Positions 23,981 to 38,020 are shown, counted from the first letter of the stretch. The stretch: 64,000 bases of DNA from Progne subis subis (GCA_022316685.1 JAKJHU010000997.1:1-64000), one strand, 5' to 3'. A program made the numbers and translations. The notes: generated by a model from the letters alone, not told the origin.

Positions 23981-23981
23981 G

Positions 23982-24545
23982 TGTGCTGGCTTGAATGCAA
24001 AAACAGCAAGAGACTCCTAGTCAGAAAAAAACAATTTAATAGGAGAGAAAACAAAGTAAAATAAAATAAAATAAAATAAAACAAATGCAATAGTACAAAA
24101 GATCACTGCCAGAGTCAGAATATAACCTGATTCCCTGTGGTGGTGGTAGCAGTCCAGATGAAGTGCTCTTGTTGAAGCAGTGATCCCATAGAAAGGTCTG
24201 GTAGCTCTTGTCCTCTGGGAATCCAGTGGGTAAGGCTGCCTGTGCTCTCCCAAATCCCAGATTCTATCCAGGTGGGAATGCTTGGCTCCTCCCCCTGGGC
24301 ACAGCATCTCACAATGGGCTGATATCATTTTATCAGTCTTGCAATGGGGCCTTGATTGCCCATTGAACAGAGAGAGCTCCTGGAGGGAGTTATCTATGAG
24401 TCATGCAGCAGGGCATTGATGGGCCATTAACAGAAGATAGTCTGGAGGCAGGGGGCAAGGGAAACACTGCCCAACCTAGCTTCAACAGCGCATGTAGATG
24501 GTGATAGAATACATACTTTGGGCACATCTTACACTGTAACCTAGG
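23982..24545 (-). mobile_element. LTR fragment, ERVL-like family
   Basis: The plus strand begins TGTGCTGGCTTGAATGC. It contains, in inverse, the same CCAGGTGGGAATGCTTGGCT and GATGCTGTGCCCAGGGGGAG motifs found on the plus strand in the LTRs at 27,278-27,840 and 47,934-48,726. An A-rich (AAAAT)n stretch lies at 24,057-24,080. The right end is uncertain. Confidence 0.65.
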
Positions 24546-24689
24546 ACAAGGTAGAAATAATATATCCTTACCTGCTAAAAATCATTCTAATTTCTGTATC
24601 TACAATTTTGTTAAGATTGTCAGGTACAACTTTTCATATTTAGCGCCAGTTATATCCCACCAGTTAATCAAGTCTAATTATAAAAACTA

Positions 24690-25060
24690 TCACTAATTGT
24701 TAGCTGCTCTTATTAGAATAAACCTAACCCCAGTAAAGCAATTAATAAAGCATGAAGATTTGAACAAAATTGTAAAAGAAATTCAAGAGAACAGACAAAA
24801 AACTGTAGTAACTGTCCAACATGATACAAAAGAAATAAGGAGAGTTCTACAAAAAGTAAAGCAAGACACAAACCACAACTCTTGTTGGATGCATTCTTTA
24901 GATAGTCACCAAATGCTACTAGAATCTTCAACACCCTATATCACCCCATCATTATTTTGCTGATCTTATTTAGTATAAATTTAATAATGTCTATTGTAGT
25001 ACTGCTATAGAACTAGAGGATGTTAAAGCGAGTTGCAATTTTAACCTCATTATCTAAAAC
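24690..25060 (+). pseudogene. Retroviral Env transmembrane-subunit relic
   Basis: An 88-codon frame from 24,697 encodes a polar helical segment (HEDLNKIVKEIQENRQKTVV, then HDTKEIRRVLQKVKQDTNHN). After a frame change the sequence reads SPNATRIFNTLYHPIIILLI, a membrane-spanning end. This fits the C-terminal ectodomain and membrane anchor of a retroviral TM protein. The next features downstream are a purine tract (GAAAAGGGAGGG) and an LTR, as expected for env in a provirus. It is frameshifted and lacks everything upstream. Confidence 0.55.
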
Positions 25061-25166
25061 ACATAGGATAATGTTAAAAGAGAATTATCAAGATAGTGAG
25101 TTAAAGCTAGAGCGAAGGCCCAGTAGTAGTAAAAGAATTTACTGGATCTCTAGAAAAGGGAGGGCA

Positions 25167-25803
25167 TGAGACAGAGGCTTGAAAATTCTAGCTAATCTTT
25201 ATAGCAAACTTAAGAGCATACACTGTATTTTAGAAGGTATTGTACATTTTAGAAGGCATTTAGTGAATATCGAGTGCTGTGCCTGTGTACATATTTTAAA
25301 GCAGTACAAACATCCAGGACCCCTCCATGATAACAAGAAAGACTAACCTAAACATGACAAGATAACAAAGCAAAAAATGCAAAGAAAGAGAAAAACACAG
25401 ACTCACTAGAAACTGATGTCTTGCCTTGAAAAAAATGCCAAAAGGACCAAAGCACACACACAAAAAATAAAGGTGAAGAGTTGACTGAGGAAGACTCCAT
25501 TTCTTTCATCTTCTAGAGACCCTCGGAGACCACCATGGGGAACTAAGTATGCCCAAGAGGATGTACCAAGAGGAGTTAATTACCACACAAAGTGAGGATG
25601 AGTGAGGCCAGAGAATAAATATCTATAAGGGAGATTGTGCAATGCCTTGCATGTGTAAGACCTCAAAGCATAATAAGAGAGGGAAGCTCTCTAGTGTTCA
25701 TGCATGTCTTTAGTGAAGATAATCCCCATGCACTTCAACGTCTATTAAAAATACATACTACTCTAACAACTGTTGTTATAAAGTTCTTTTCTGCCTCGTT
25801 CCA
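25167..25803 (+). mobile_element. 3' LTR following the Env relic
   Basis: It begins TGAGACAGAGG right after the purine tract AGAAAAGGGAGGGCA. Its end is taken at CTCGTTCCA (25,803); an alternative end is TCTAACA (25,768). AATAAATATC and TATAAGG motifs lie at 25,613-25,630. The 5' partner is not in the window. Confidence 0.5.
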
Positions 25804-26245
25804 GGGGAGATATTTGGAGTTTGCAGGGCTCCAAAGCCGAGCTGCAGATGCCCCTCAGGGGGACATCAGGGGTCCTTGGGGGGTGTTTTTGGGGGTCCCA
25901 GTGGTGGTGGTGGCAGAGCCGTGGCAGGGGGCGGGCGGATGTGGGTGCCCACACAGGGGGGTTGGGCTTCCCCGGCCAGGCCCTCCGAGCTCTGCCGGTG
26001 CCATGTGGAGATCGCACGGGACTGGCGGGGGGCAGTGACACCAGGTTGGGGGATCCTCAGGAAAGCTACAGTTTCCCTAAGCAGGACCCCTGAGAGAGGA
26101 GACCCCCAGAACCCCAAAGTGGGGACCCCAAGAGTGGAGGACACCTGGGATTGCTGGGACCCCAGTGAGGGGTGCTAGGGCTGGAGGGGCAGGATGATGG
26201 GTGATTTATTAAAATATGGATATTGATCTAATGTCAATATCCAAC
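25804..26245. other. Non-coding stretch resembling the DNA upstream of the second zinc finger gene
   Basis: The TTTGGGGGTCCCAGTGGTGG...TGGCAGAG portion resembles 48,835-48,870 (GGGGGGTCCCAGTGGCGGC...). No gene was recognised. The last 48 bp match, in inverse, the sequence after the LTR at 22,591-23,222. Confidence 0.4.
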
Positions 26246-26919
26246 TGTGACGGACAAAAGACTCTCTAAGAGGTTAGAGTTAGAAAGTGTAGGTTTAATG
26301 CGATGCCGGGCAGCTGCGTGGGATTGCTCCCTAATATGCACTGCAAAGTTACAAGTGATTACAGACTCTATTTATTTACAAAAGTGTTGAATACCCCAAA
26401 TACTCATACATATTCATGACACTAATGCCTGGCATCCTCCGCTTTGTATTATAATTAGATAAAAGGCCATTAAGTATGCGTAGTTTGTTCTTTGAATTAG
26501 GTCAGTGGTCTCTTTTATGGGGAGGGATCATAAAAAGAGTCTTCTTCATTCTAAACTTTCAACCTTTTCATAGATAACAAGACAAATGGAACCTGGTAGA
26601 ACTCCAGTTTCCTGTTTCCGTGACTGTTTCAATGGGATGTTAGAAGATTTACAGTTGTCTGTGTTCTTAGATCTATTTACCAGTTTCTTCTGTTTCTCAT
26701 TATAAATACAGCTAAACAAATACAAAAGTGACAAGCAATTAGTTATTTAGATCTAGGATAGCTATTTTAGATTCATTTCCTTTCAACTAACCATTGACTC
26801 CTAATTATTTCCAGCAGAGCCTATCTATCTATCTACTTTAACTAATTCAGGCAAAGCTTATCTGTAGCTAAAACCTTAACTTTTCTAAAGCCCTGAATTC
26901 CTTTGAAGTTCATGTTTCA
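26246..26919 (-). mobile_element. LTR (opposed pair, right member)
   Basis: This 674-bp element begins TGTGACGGACAAAAGACTC on the plus strand and ends CATGTTTCA. It is the inverse relative of 22,591-23,222. A minus-strand polyadenylation-type signal lies near its U5 end. Flanking target duplications were not seen. Confidence 0.7.
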
Positions 26920-26999
26920 CTGGAAAGGGGTTCAGTGGTCCTGGTGCCAGAAGAGGCTGCTCCCAGTATCAGCATAGTTGCCCCCACCCTGTGTGCTTT

Positions 27000-27277
27000 C
27001 AGCTTTTTCAGCACTCCCAGTAGGAGCCCAGTCACTTCCAGTCACTCCCCATTATGATGCAGTTTGCCCCAGCATGGTCCCAGTTGCTCACAGTTGCTCC
27101 CAGTTTCCTCCCGTGTGTTCCCAGTTCTCCCAGTTGCCCCTAGTATAGTCCCAGTCACTCCACAGATCATCCCAGTACCTCCCTGCATGCTCCCAGTCCT
27201 GCCCAGTCACCCACAATGTAGACCAGTCACTCCAAACTTCTCACAGTAGTTTCCCAGCGTGGTCCCACTTCTCCCAG
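27000..27277. repeat. Minisatellite (complement of the ACTGGGA family)
   Basis: Units such as CCCAGTTGCTCACAGTTGCT and TCCCAGTCACTCC form an irregular short-period array directly before an LTR. Confidence 0.7.
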
Positions 27278-27840
27278 TGTGCTAGTTTGAAAATAAACCA
27301 ACTGGAGATCCAAGTAAAAACTGTTCCATGACCCATTTCTCATAACTCCAGGGCGATATCTTTGGTTAATGGCCCAGCTGTTAAAACCAGATGAGGCAGT
27401 GTTCTTTATCTCTTCCACAACCCATCCTTCCTCCAGGGAGATATCTTCTGTTAATGGGCCATTGCCTCTCAGTGCATGACTGATAAAATTACATCATCCC
27501 ATTGTGAGATGCTCCACCCAGAGGGAGGAGCCAAGCATTCCCACCTGGATATAAGCTGAGATTTAAAGAACCAGGAACAGCTTGGTTCCCACTGGATTCC
27601 CAGAGGAAGACCAGACCCATCTATACCACCACTGGACCTTCAGAGGAAAACTACACCCTTCTACAGGAGCACTGCTTCCACAAAACCACACCTGTCACTG
27701 CAGGAGGACTGCAGCCACGATTTGATTGGACTGCTAGCAACACACTGACTACCTGGGTGTCAGGTTGGATTCTGACTCTGTCAGCATTTTTTTTATTTTG
27801 CTACTGCATTTTTAGTTTAGTTTTTAATTTTTTAGTTTAG
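27278..27840 (+). mobile_element. LTR fused to the first zinc finger gene
   Basis: This shares long stretches with 47,934-48,726 (GGAGATATCTTCTGTTAATG, GAGATGCTCCACCCAGAGGG, GTCAGGTTGGATTCTGACTC). It lacks the last ~150 bp of that LTR: at 27,840 it passes straight from T-rich sequence ending TTTTTTAGTTTAG into zinc finger exon sequence (GCTGCAAGGAAGATGCTCC). The first ~25 bp (TGTGCTAGTTTG) may derive from a second LTR end in the other orientation. Confidence 0.75.
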
Positions 27841-30390
<2,550 letters not shown>

Positions 30391-32640
30391 CCTACATTCC
30401 CAGCGATTCGCCCTGGAAAGACACTGGGCTGGTGGTCCTTTTCTTTGGTGGTCCCTTATATTATTTTGCTGCATCTTCATCCCTTTAAACCAGACAAAAC
30501 CGGGGATAAAAATCAACAAATTCATCAAAGGCATCTAAAGCCTCATGTTTTACTAGTGTTTCAGGGCAATCTGGGACTCAGGGAGATATTGGGGAGGATT
30601 TGGGGGTTTGTGGAGTATTTGGTGTGGTGGTTTCCATTTCTGGGCTCCCAAAGAGATGAGAGGGTTTGACCTGTCACCTCAAAACCACTTCATGCTAAAA
30701 CTACACAATCTCACCAAAAAAATTACTTGATTGCACAGCCCCTCAGGGAGGGATAGGGTTGGAAGGGGAATGGGTGAAGTAGGGTGAAAACCAGGAGGAG
30801 TAGAGGTGGGCAATGGGTGGGACAGGATGGGTGGGATGGGGTTTGGGAGGTGTGAAATTGGGGAAATAGGGCTTGGGATGGCAGGGGTGGGATGGATTTA
30901 GGTTGGGATGGGGGTGATGGGGTGGGGTCTGGAATAAGACATCCAAAGTCTGGGGATGATGACGGGAAGGGGTGCCGGTTCTTAAGGGAGTTTTGGATAT
31001 TCCACTTTGCTGAAGAGATTTGGGGTTTCCCACGTTTCTGAGGCATTTTTGGGGCACTCCCCAACTCTTGGGGGATTTCCTGAGAGCAGCTCCATGCAGC
31101 CCCATTGCAAGGGGTGGCTTGGGCATGAGCTTAGACCTGCAGTCAGAGTCCATAGCCTCGGTGCTGGAGAGAGAAATGATGAATGGCCCCAGACATCTCC
31201 AGTGTGTGTTTAGGAGCCGGGGCAAGTTCTGTGTAGGTGGGGTGGTCACTACCCCAGCCCCAGCCACTGCAGCCTCTGGTCCAGCCCCAAAGTGGCTGCC
31301 AAGCCCCTGGCACCCCAAAAACTCCACCTGTGAGAGGGACCAGAGCAGGTGAGGCTGTGACATGGCTGTGACACTGACATGTCTCACAGCCCCGGAGCTC
31401 ATAGCAGCTGAAATGGCGCTGGATCCAAGGGTGACTGTGGATCTCTAGCTCCTTCGCTCTCTCCTCCTGACTTCCTCTTCTCAAAATCTGGAGAACTGGA
31501 AGTTGGACTGCTTAGAGTTTGCTCAGTCAGGGCATTCTGAAGTGATTTACTCTAACTCCATGTTGCTTTAAGATTTCCCGAGTATCTCATTCACTCAAGT
31601 TTGCAACTAAAAGTTTGTTCTCCACCCTCCTGAGAAGTTTGTTGTTTTCTCCCATGCGCCGCCCGAGGGGATCGAGGTACCTCAAGTCCCTTTCCAACAC
31701 TGGCCGAGCGAGCTTGGGGCACAGCAGCAGGAACTGCAGAGCTCAGCAAGGCCTGGCTTGGCTGGAGGAAGCAGAAAGGCCGAGCCCTGAGCCCAGGCCT
31801 GGCACAGCAGGGCCTGTCCCTCACGGGTGCCTCGGGGCTGTTGGTGGGGCAGTGGGATGGGAGGGGCAGCAAGGACAAATGTCATCAAACTGCAACCCCT
31901 GCCAGCCTCCTCAGGGAGGGGCCAGGGAGGACCAAAGTGCAGCCCCTGAAAGGAAAGTTACTTCTGTGGGGCCTCCAGAGGAGCTGCCAGAGCCCAGGGG
32001 ACAAAGGCCTGGGTGCCTGTGGCCCTGCCAGCCCTGCCCAGCCCTTGGCCATCTGTCCTGCAGGCTGTGCCCCTGTGCGTGCTGCTCCTGTGCTGAGGAA
32101 TCAGGGCTGTTTGTGGGTGATTGTTGCTCCACTCCAGCATTCAGCTGGAAAAAGCCCTTGGAAGCCGAGGCAGGAGCAGGTGGGAAGGGGCCGGCGCTGC
32201 TGCTGCTCCTGCCCGGGAGCCCCGGCTGGGTCGGGCCGGCGCCCGCTGCACTGCGGCTCCTGCTGCTGCCAGAGCCGGGCGCGACTCGGGCACAGGGAAT
32301 GGACACGGGGGGACAGCAAAGGCCTGGGCGGCTGCAGGGATGTTCGCGCTGGGGCCAGCGCCAGCACACAGCTTCAGCCGCAATGAGCCCCGAGGGAAAC
32401 GCTGGGGAAAGGCTCCATTTCAGCCTTTCTTTACTCATGGCTGGGAAGGGACCAAAATGAAAGGAGAACAAGCAGGGCCCGACCCCTTCTCCTTTGGGAG
32501 GAGCCCATGCCTGACGATTTGAGGGGCTGTGAGGGGCCATAAATGGTTTATAATGGGCCATGAAGGGTTGTGAGGGGCCATGAGCATTTAGGAACTAGGA
32601 GAGGCAATGAGGGGCCATAAAAGTCTTTAAGGGACTGTGG
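30391..32640. other. Intergenic stretch after the first zinc finger gene, no gene seen
   Basis: 30,400-30,700 is probably 3' flank of the zinc finger gene. 30,720-31,480 is purine-rich on plus with many GGGATGG words. 31,650-32,450 is GC-rich and gives long open frames on both strands without domains. No mobile element was confidently recognised. Confidence 0.4.
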
Positions 32641-32644
32641 GAGG

Positions 32645-32998
32645 CCAGGCATCTAATGGCACCAAGTGTTCATTGTGACACTGTGGAACCAAGGAGACTC
32701 TTTCTGGCAGTATGAAATCTCATGAAACCAAAAGTCCATGGAAACATTGCAGGGCCTCATGGAACCATGGAGACCACTATGACACTTTGTGACCCACTGG
32801 AACCGAGGGGCCATTGTGACACTACAGGCCCCTATGGAACTGAGAACTCCTGTAACAGTGAAGGGAATCAAGGCACCATTCTGTACTTCAGGGCTTCATG
32901 AATCCAAGGTGCCATTGCGACACTGGGGAACCAAAAGAGACCATTGTGACAATGAGGGGCCTCATGGAGTTCTAGAGACCGTTATGACACTCTGAGGT
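32645..32998. repeat. Minisatellite (complement of the GTGTCACAATGG family)
   Basis: Units of CATTGTGACACT...GGAACCAAGG...CTCATGGAAC type match in inverse the arrays at 15,970 and 38,705. Confidence 0.75.
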
Positions 32999-34254
32999 TG
33001 TATTGTTTTACATGGCCTGATTTTGGTAGTGGGCATGGCCACAGAGTTGCCTTCTGTGAGAATCTACTGGAAGCTTCCACTGTGTCCAGCAGAGCAAATC
33101 TCTGATTGCTCTGAAGATGGACAAGCTGCTGGCACAATTAGAGTTGCTGGTAACACCTCAGTGATGACATTTAAGAAGAAAATCAAAACAGCTCACACAC
33201 GGTTGTTTCCAGGGGTTGCGAGCCATCACTGCCAGGACATCCCGGCATGGCCCGTGGCAATGCTCCGCCACAGCCGCTGTCATGTTGGTGCTGCCCACAG
33301 CGAGCCTTGCCTGCCTGGCTACCCCTAGCTAGCCACACCATGGGCAGAAGGGCAGGGGCAGTGGTGGCGGCTTCTCCAACTCAGTGCCCCACATGAAGAA
33401 AGGCATTAAATAGCACCAGTGCCACAGCAGCTGCATGGCTGGTAGCAGAAACATGATGAGCCATTCCCCAGGGCAGAAATTAGACAAAATCAACCTCTTG
33501 GAAGTTGTTGCAGGAATCTTTGAATTAGTGGAACTTGTTGGCAATGGTACCTACAGGCAGCAATTATTCTTTTAGCTAGAGAAGAGGAGGAAGTGAAGAC
33601 ATGTAAGAGAAAACAATGTAGTGGCGCCAAGGGAAGAGGAGGGGGAGGAGGTGCTCTAAGAGTTGGAGCTGAAATTCTTCTGCAAACTGTGGTGAGGACC
33701 ATAGTGAATCAAACTGTCCCCTGTGATCCTTCAAGTCCATGAACGATGCAGAGATCCACTCACAGCCCATGGGAAAAGTGCTCAGGCTGCAGTGGGTAGA
33801 TGCCAGAGGAAACTGTGATCCAGTGAGAGACCTGAACAGAGAGAGAGGGCCTTTGCTCCCAGAGATAGAGAAAGAGGCCTTTGCTTCCAAACTAGAGCAG
33901 CCTATCCTTGAAAGACTGCAGCCTGTGGACGAGTGTCCCATGCCACAACAGTACTGGGAAGAGTGTTTTGCCTGTGGGAGGGACTTGTGACACAACAGAA
34001 GAAAATCTCCTCTCCCTAAGCAGAGAAAGATCTTGGGTAATGAACTGACAAAAAACCCCATTACCTGTCTCACTGTGCTATTGGTGGGAAAGAGGGAGGG
34101 GCTGGGAGACAAAAAAGTTGTTTTAAAGTCTCATTTTACTTCTCGTTATCCTCTTCTGATTATTAAATTTACTTTACACCTTTAAATTTGAACCTCTTTT
34201 TCCTTTAGTGTTTTTCTCCCAGTCCTCATCTCAACCCATGAGTCCAAACCACAA
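32999..34254 (+). mobile_element. Long LTR of an avian ERVL-type element
   Basis: It opens with TTTTACATGGCCTGATTTTG, CTTCTGTGAGAATCTACTGG and CAGCAGAGC, a widely spread avian LTR start. It continues through a repeated 'GACTGCAGCCTGTGG...' segment to a T-rich end with TTTTTCTCCCAGTCCTCATC. The short plus frame at 33,739-33,990 inside it (MNDAEIHSQPMGKVLRLQWV...) follows from this repeated LTR sequence and is not taken as a gene. Both ends are approximate. Confidence 0.6.
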
Positions 34255-34264
34255 CAGAGGCTGT

Positions 34265-34485
34265 GTGAATCAAGGGGCTCTGCAGGGCCTTGTGGAAGCA
34301 AGGAGCAGCTGTGACACTGCAGGGCCTCATGGAAGCAGTGAGAGCATTCTGACACTGTGATTCCCCACGGAACCAAAGGGTCATTGTGACACCACAAGGC
34401 CTCATAGAACCAAGGCAACCACTGTGACACTGCCAGGTCTCATGGAACCAAGGGGCCAGTGTGACACAATCAGGCCTTGTAGAAC
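34265..34485. repeat. Minisatellite (complement of the GTGTCACAATGG family)
   Basis: Units of CTCATGGAACCAAGG...TGTGACACTGC type lie just downstream of the long LTR. The array may have been continuous with 32,645-32,998 before the LTR inserted. Confidence 0.75.
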
Positions 34486-35134
34486 CAAGGGGAATTTCTC
34501 TCCCAGGGCAGGGCTGTAGTACAACACATCCCCCAGAAGGAGTCTGGAGCAGCCCAAAGCTTTGTGTGCCCAGGCAGAGGCAGGCAGGACACAGAGCTGT
34601 CAGCAAAGGAAGGGGCCAGCGAGGTGGGGCAGCCAGGGGATGACGACAGCCTGCAGGGACAGAGGCACAGGGCATGGACACCGTAGGACAGCCTGGGCTG
34701 GAGAGGGCACAGGGATGGGCAGCAGCAGCTGAAAGGCCCTGACACAGCCAACTCCTGCAGCACTTGGGCCATGGCTGCTGGCCCTGGCACTGAGGCCAGG
34801 AGGGGACAAGTGACCCTTGCAGCTCTGGAGCCTCATTGCCTCCTTGTCCCTGCTCAGCAGCCTGGCAGGGGCCACCCCATGCTCCTGCCCTTGGCATTGC
34901 ACATCCCCACATCCCAGTGCCCCAGGAAGAGCCCTGAGCAAGGAGGGAGGGACAGGATCAGCCTTGCCAGGGGCTGGGGCTCAGGCCTTGGCCCTTTGCA
35001 TTCCTGAAACACATCCAGGTTTGCTCAGCACCCAAAGACACCTTTTCCTTGTTTGTCCTCACCAGTCGACAGTGCTTGCAGTGTTCTGCTTAACTAGAAC
35101 CTGGGGACACTTTCCTAAGAGTTGTCCTCCGGGG
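34486..35134. other. Intergenic stretch before copy B, no gene seen
   Basis: GC-rich sequence without recognisable coding or repeat content other than short frames on both strands. Confidence 0.4.
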
Positions 35135-36605
35135 AGCTGCTCCCAGGACTGGGGGACAAGATCTGGGTGGAAGGAGACAGCTGGTAAAGCGTGGACATGT
35201 TCTTCTTGTGTGGTGAGGATGCTGCATTGTTCAGGACTGCTCCAAGCATGACATTTAACTCCAGAACATTTCCAAGTAGATTGTGCAGGGAGCACAGACA
35301 GACAGGGGCTACATGAAATTAAAAATCCTGCTTTTTTAATCTACTGCTCTGTGTTGCCTGGAGGGGAAATTGCACATAGATATTCATCTCTCAGTTCAGG
35401 TTGAGAAAAATAAAACAATTTTCTCTCAGATCTTAATAAACCAGGCCGTGACAGAAATCAGCAGAGGGTCCCTTGCAGGCAGCACCAGTGTCACTTTTCC
35501 AGCCTCCTCAGGGTTGCTCTGACCTTGCCATCAGAGCCTGCAGAGCCAGAGCTGCTCCTGGGCAGTGTCTGAGCTGGGAGGGCTCTGCAGGGCAGAGCTG
35601 AGCCCCCAGGGCTGGGCTGGGCTCTGGCAGCACTGGCAGGGCCCAGCCCTGGGCACAGGGAAGCAGCTGCAGGCAGGGACAGCTCCAGGCAGCAGAGCCC
35701 TGGGCAGGCAGTGGGGGGAAAGTGCCACCGAAATGTGCTGGGATATTGAAAGTCCTCTCCAGACCAAACTATTCCGTGATTACTTTTTTTACAGATCCCT
35801 ATGCCAAGACACTGCAAATGGGGTATTCCAGCTCCCTCTGCCCCAGGAGCTCTGGGCAAGGCAGGCTGGAGGCTGGGAATGAGCTGACTCTCCTCCAGCA
35901 GTGCCATGGACAGGATCCTGGGTGTGTCCTGGGGATGCCATCCAAGCTGTGAGCTGCCTCCAGGGGACACTGAGGGACAGGAGTGTCCTTGGCCAGGAGT
36001 GGGGCTGGGACTCTGAGAAAGGCTGAGCCAGTTTACTCTGCTGTGGCTCCCTCTGCTCTCAGCTGTGTCAGGCTTATTTTCATGGGAACACAGGGACTGC
36101 CCTCGATCTCAGAAAGGGCAGCTGAGGACAGATGGAGCGAGAGAGCAGCTCCCCTCACCCTTCACCGAGTTACAGCCAATGCTCTTGCCTTGCACAGTTC
36201 TCTCTGATCTCCCTGGGCACAGCAGGAAACCCTCTCCAGCTGCCTTTGGCCATCACCGTTCCTTATTCCCGGCACAGGAGATGCTGCCAAGCTCCTCTGC
36301 CTCAGGAGCAGTTTGGCTGATGAAGTCCAACCCCAGGACTGGGCCCTGTCCCTGTTCCCATGACCCCAGTGCTGCAGAGCAGAGCTGACCCCTTGGTGTC
36401 CATGGGCAGAGCCCCTGCTCATCACAGCAATGGGGCAGAGCTCCAGGCATGGGGATGAAGAAAGGGCTCTGAGAAAAGGAAAATTGGGTGGCACAGAGCA
36501 GCAGGGGCAGGGCTTGGAGAAGGGGCTTGGACATTACTCAGCAGTGTCTGCCCTGACTTGTCACTGTGTCCTCCTTCAACAGGACTCCATGGCCAGAGTG
36601 AAGAA

Positions 36606-37484
36606 ATGTCCAACAGCAGCTCCATCAGCCACTTCCTCCTGCTGGCACTGGCAGACACGCAGCAGCTGCAGCTCCTGCACTTCTGCCTCTTCCTGGCCAT
36701 CTCCCTGGCTGCCCTCCTGGCCAACGGCCTCATCATCAGCGCCGCAGCCTGCGGCCACCTCCTGCACACGCCCATGTTCTTCTTCCTGCTCAACCTGGCC
36801 CTCACCGACCTGGGCTCCATCCTCACCACTGTCCCCAAAGCCATGCACAATTCCCTCTGGGACACCAGGAACATCTCCTACACAGGATGTGCTGCACAGC
36901 TCTATTTCTTCATGCCCTTCATCTCAGCAGAGTATTTCCTCCTGACCATCATGTGCTATGACCGCTACATGTCCATCTGCAAACCCCTGCACTACGGGAC
37001 CCTCCTGGGCAGCAGAGCTTGTGCCCACATGGCAGCAGCTGCCTGGGCCAGTGCCTTTCTCTATTCATTGCTGCACACAGCCAATACATTTTCCTTGCCC
37101 TTGTGCCATGGCAATGGCCTGGGCCAGTTCTTCTGTGAAATCCCACACATCCTCAAACTTGCCTGTTCACAGTCTTACCTCAGGGAGCTAGGAGTTCTGG
37201 CTGTTAGTGCCTGTTTGGTATTAGGTTGTTTTGTGTTCATTATTTTCTCTTATGTGCAGATCTTCAGGGCTGTGCTGAGGATCCCCTCTGAGAAGGGACG
37301 GCACAAAGCCTTTTCCACCTGCCTCCCTCACCTGGCTGTGGTCTCTCTGTTCATCACCACTGCAGTATTTGCCTACCTGAAGCCCACCTCCACCTCTTCC
37401 CCATCCTTGGATCTGGCCCTTTCAGTTCTGTACTCAGTGGTGCCTCCAGCCCTGAACCCCCTCATCTACAGCCTGAGGAACTAG
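36606..37484 (+). CDS. Olfactory receptor, family 14-like, C-terminally truncated
   Basis: This is a seven-helix odorant receptor expected in the membrane of olfactory neuron cilia. I take the start MSNSSSISHFLLLALADT (36,606) over an in-frame ATG 16 codons upstream, because it matches the paralogue and carries an N-glycosylation site NSS. Landmarks in order are PMFFFLLNLALTDLG (TM2), the conserved TM3 cysteine in YTGCAAQL, MCYDRYMSICKPLHY (TM3 end), CEIPHILKLACS (second outer loop), KAFSTCLPHLAVV (TM6) and PALNPLIYSLRN (TM7). The frame then stops at TAG (37,482). The copy A pseudogene has CAG there and about 18 more residues (QELKAAVWRL...). The protein is therefore complete through TM7 but lacks the helix-8/tail segment. 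An acceptor-like TTCAACAG lies before the start, suggesting an upstream untranslated exon. Confidence 0.9.
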   Translation: MSNSSSISHFLLLALADTQQLQLLHFCLFLAISLAALLANGLIISAAACGHLLHTPMFFFLLNLALTDLGSILTTVPKAMHNSLWDTRNISYTGCAAQLYFFMPFISAEYFLLTIMCYDRYMSICKPLHYGTLLGSRACAHMAAAAWASAFLYSLLHTANTFSLPLCHGNGLGQFFCEIPHILKLACSQSYLRELGVLAVSACLVLGCFVFIIFSYVQIFRAVLRIPSEKGRHKAFSTCLPHLAVVSLFITTAVFAYLKPTSTSSPSLDLALSVLYSVVPPALNPLIYSLRN

Positions 37485-37804
37485 GAGCTCAAGGCTGCAG
37501 TCTGGAGACTGATGATTAGATGGTTTCAGGAACACTAAACTGCTGGTCAACTTCTTAAAATCACTTGTAATAAAAGTAATTTTTCATACTTCTTGGTGGT
37601 TTCATTTTAGAGATCTTTGTTTTACTTCTTTAATCTTCCCAAGAAATGTCCTTTTTTGTGCCATTTCTCATATTTTTTCTCTCCACCTTCCCAGTGGCCA
37701 CAGACTGTGCCAATGAGGGGCTGCACCCTTGGTGGATTTAAATGAACAAAATAATCTCCCAGCCAAGTTTTCTGCGGAGATGCCCCTTTTGTTCCCTTCT
37801 CTGG

Positions 37805-38020
37805 AGCTTTGGAACTTTCTCAATTTGCCATCTCACTCCAGAATAAGAGGTTTTATTGTTTCATATTATTCATTCTTTATACTTTTGTGCACTTTGTTTG
37901 TTAAGTAAAATAGTTTTTTTCCACTTTTTTTCTGAGGAAGTTCTTTACCAGACTGGTTGGGGGAGGGGCCATTTGGGTTTGCTACCCAAACTTCTCCCAA
38001 ATTTGCCCTAAACCATGACA
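37805..38020 (+). mobile_element. Possible LTR end in copy B
   Basis: This AT-rich segment, absent from copy A, ends GCCCTAAACCATGACA, resembling the ends of the long LTRs at 43,695 and 55,926. It joins two parts that lie 1.2 kb apart in copy A, so it is probably the remnant of an insertion with deletion. Confidence 0.4.

Noticed and set aside
25804..26195. A second MHC class II fragment (frame with LCRCHVEIARDW)
   Set aside because: Only a few residues resemble an immunoglobulin-domain end, and the segment better matches the flank of the second zinc finger gene.
31615..32460. A 281-codon open frame on the plus strand
   Set aside because: No recognisable domain, compositionally biased, with equally long frames opposite.
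33739..33990. Short frame that looks like a small protein
   Set aside because: It lies inside an avian LTR with internally repeated sequence; the frame is a by-product.
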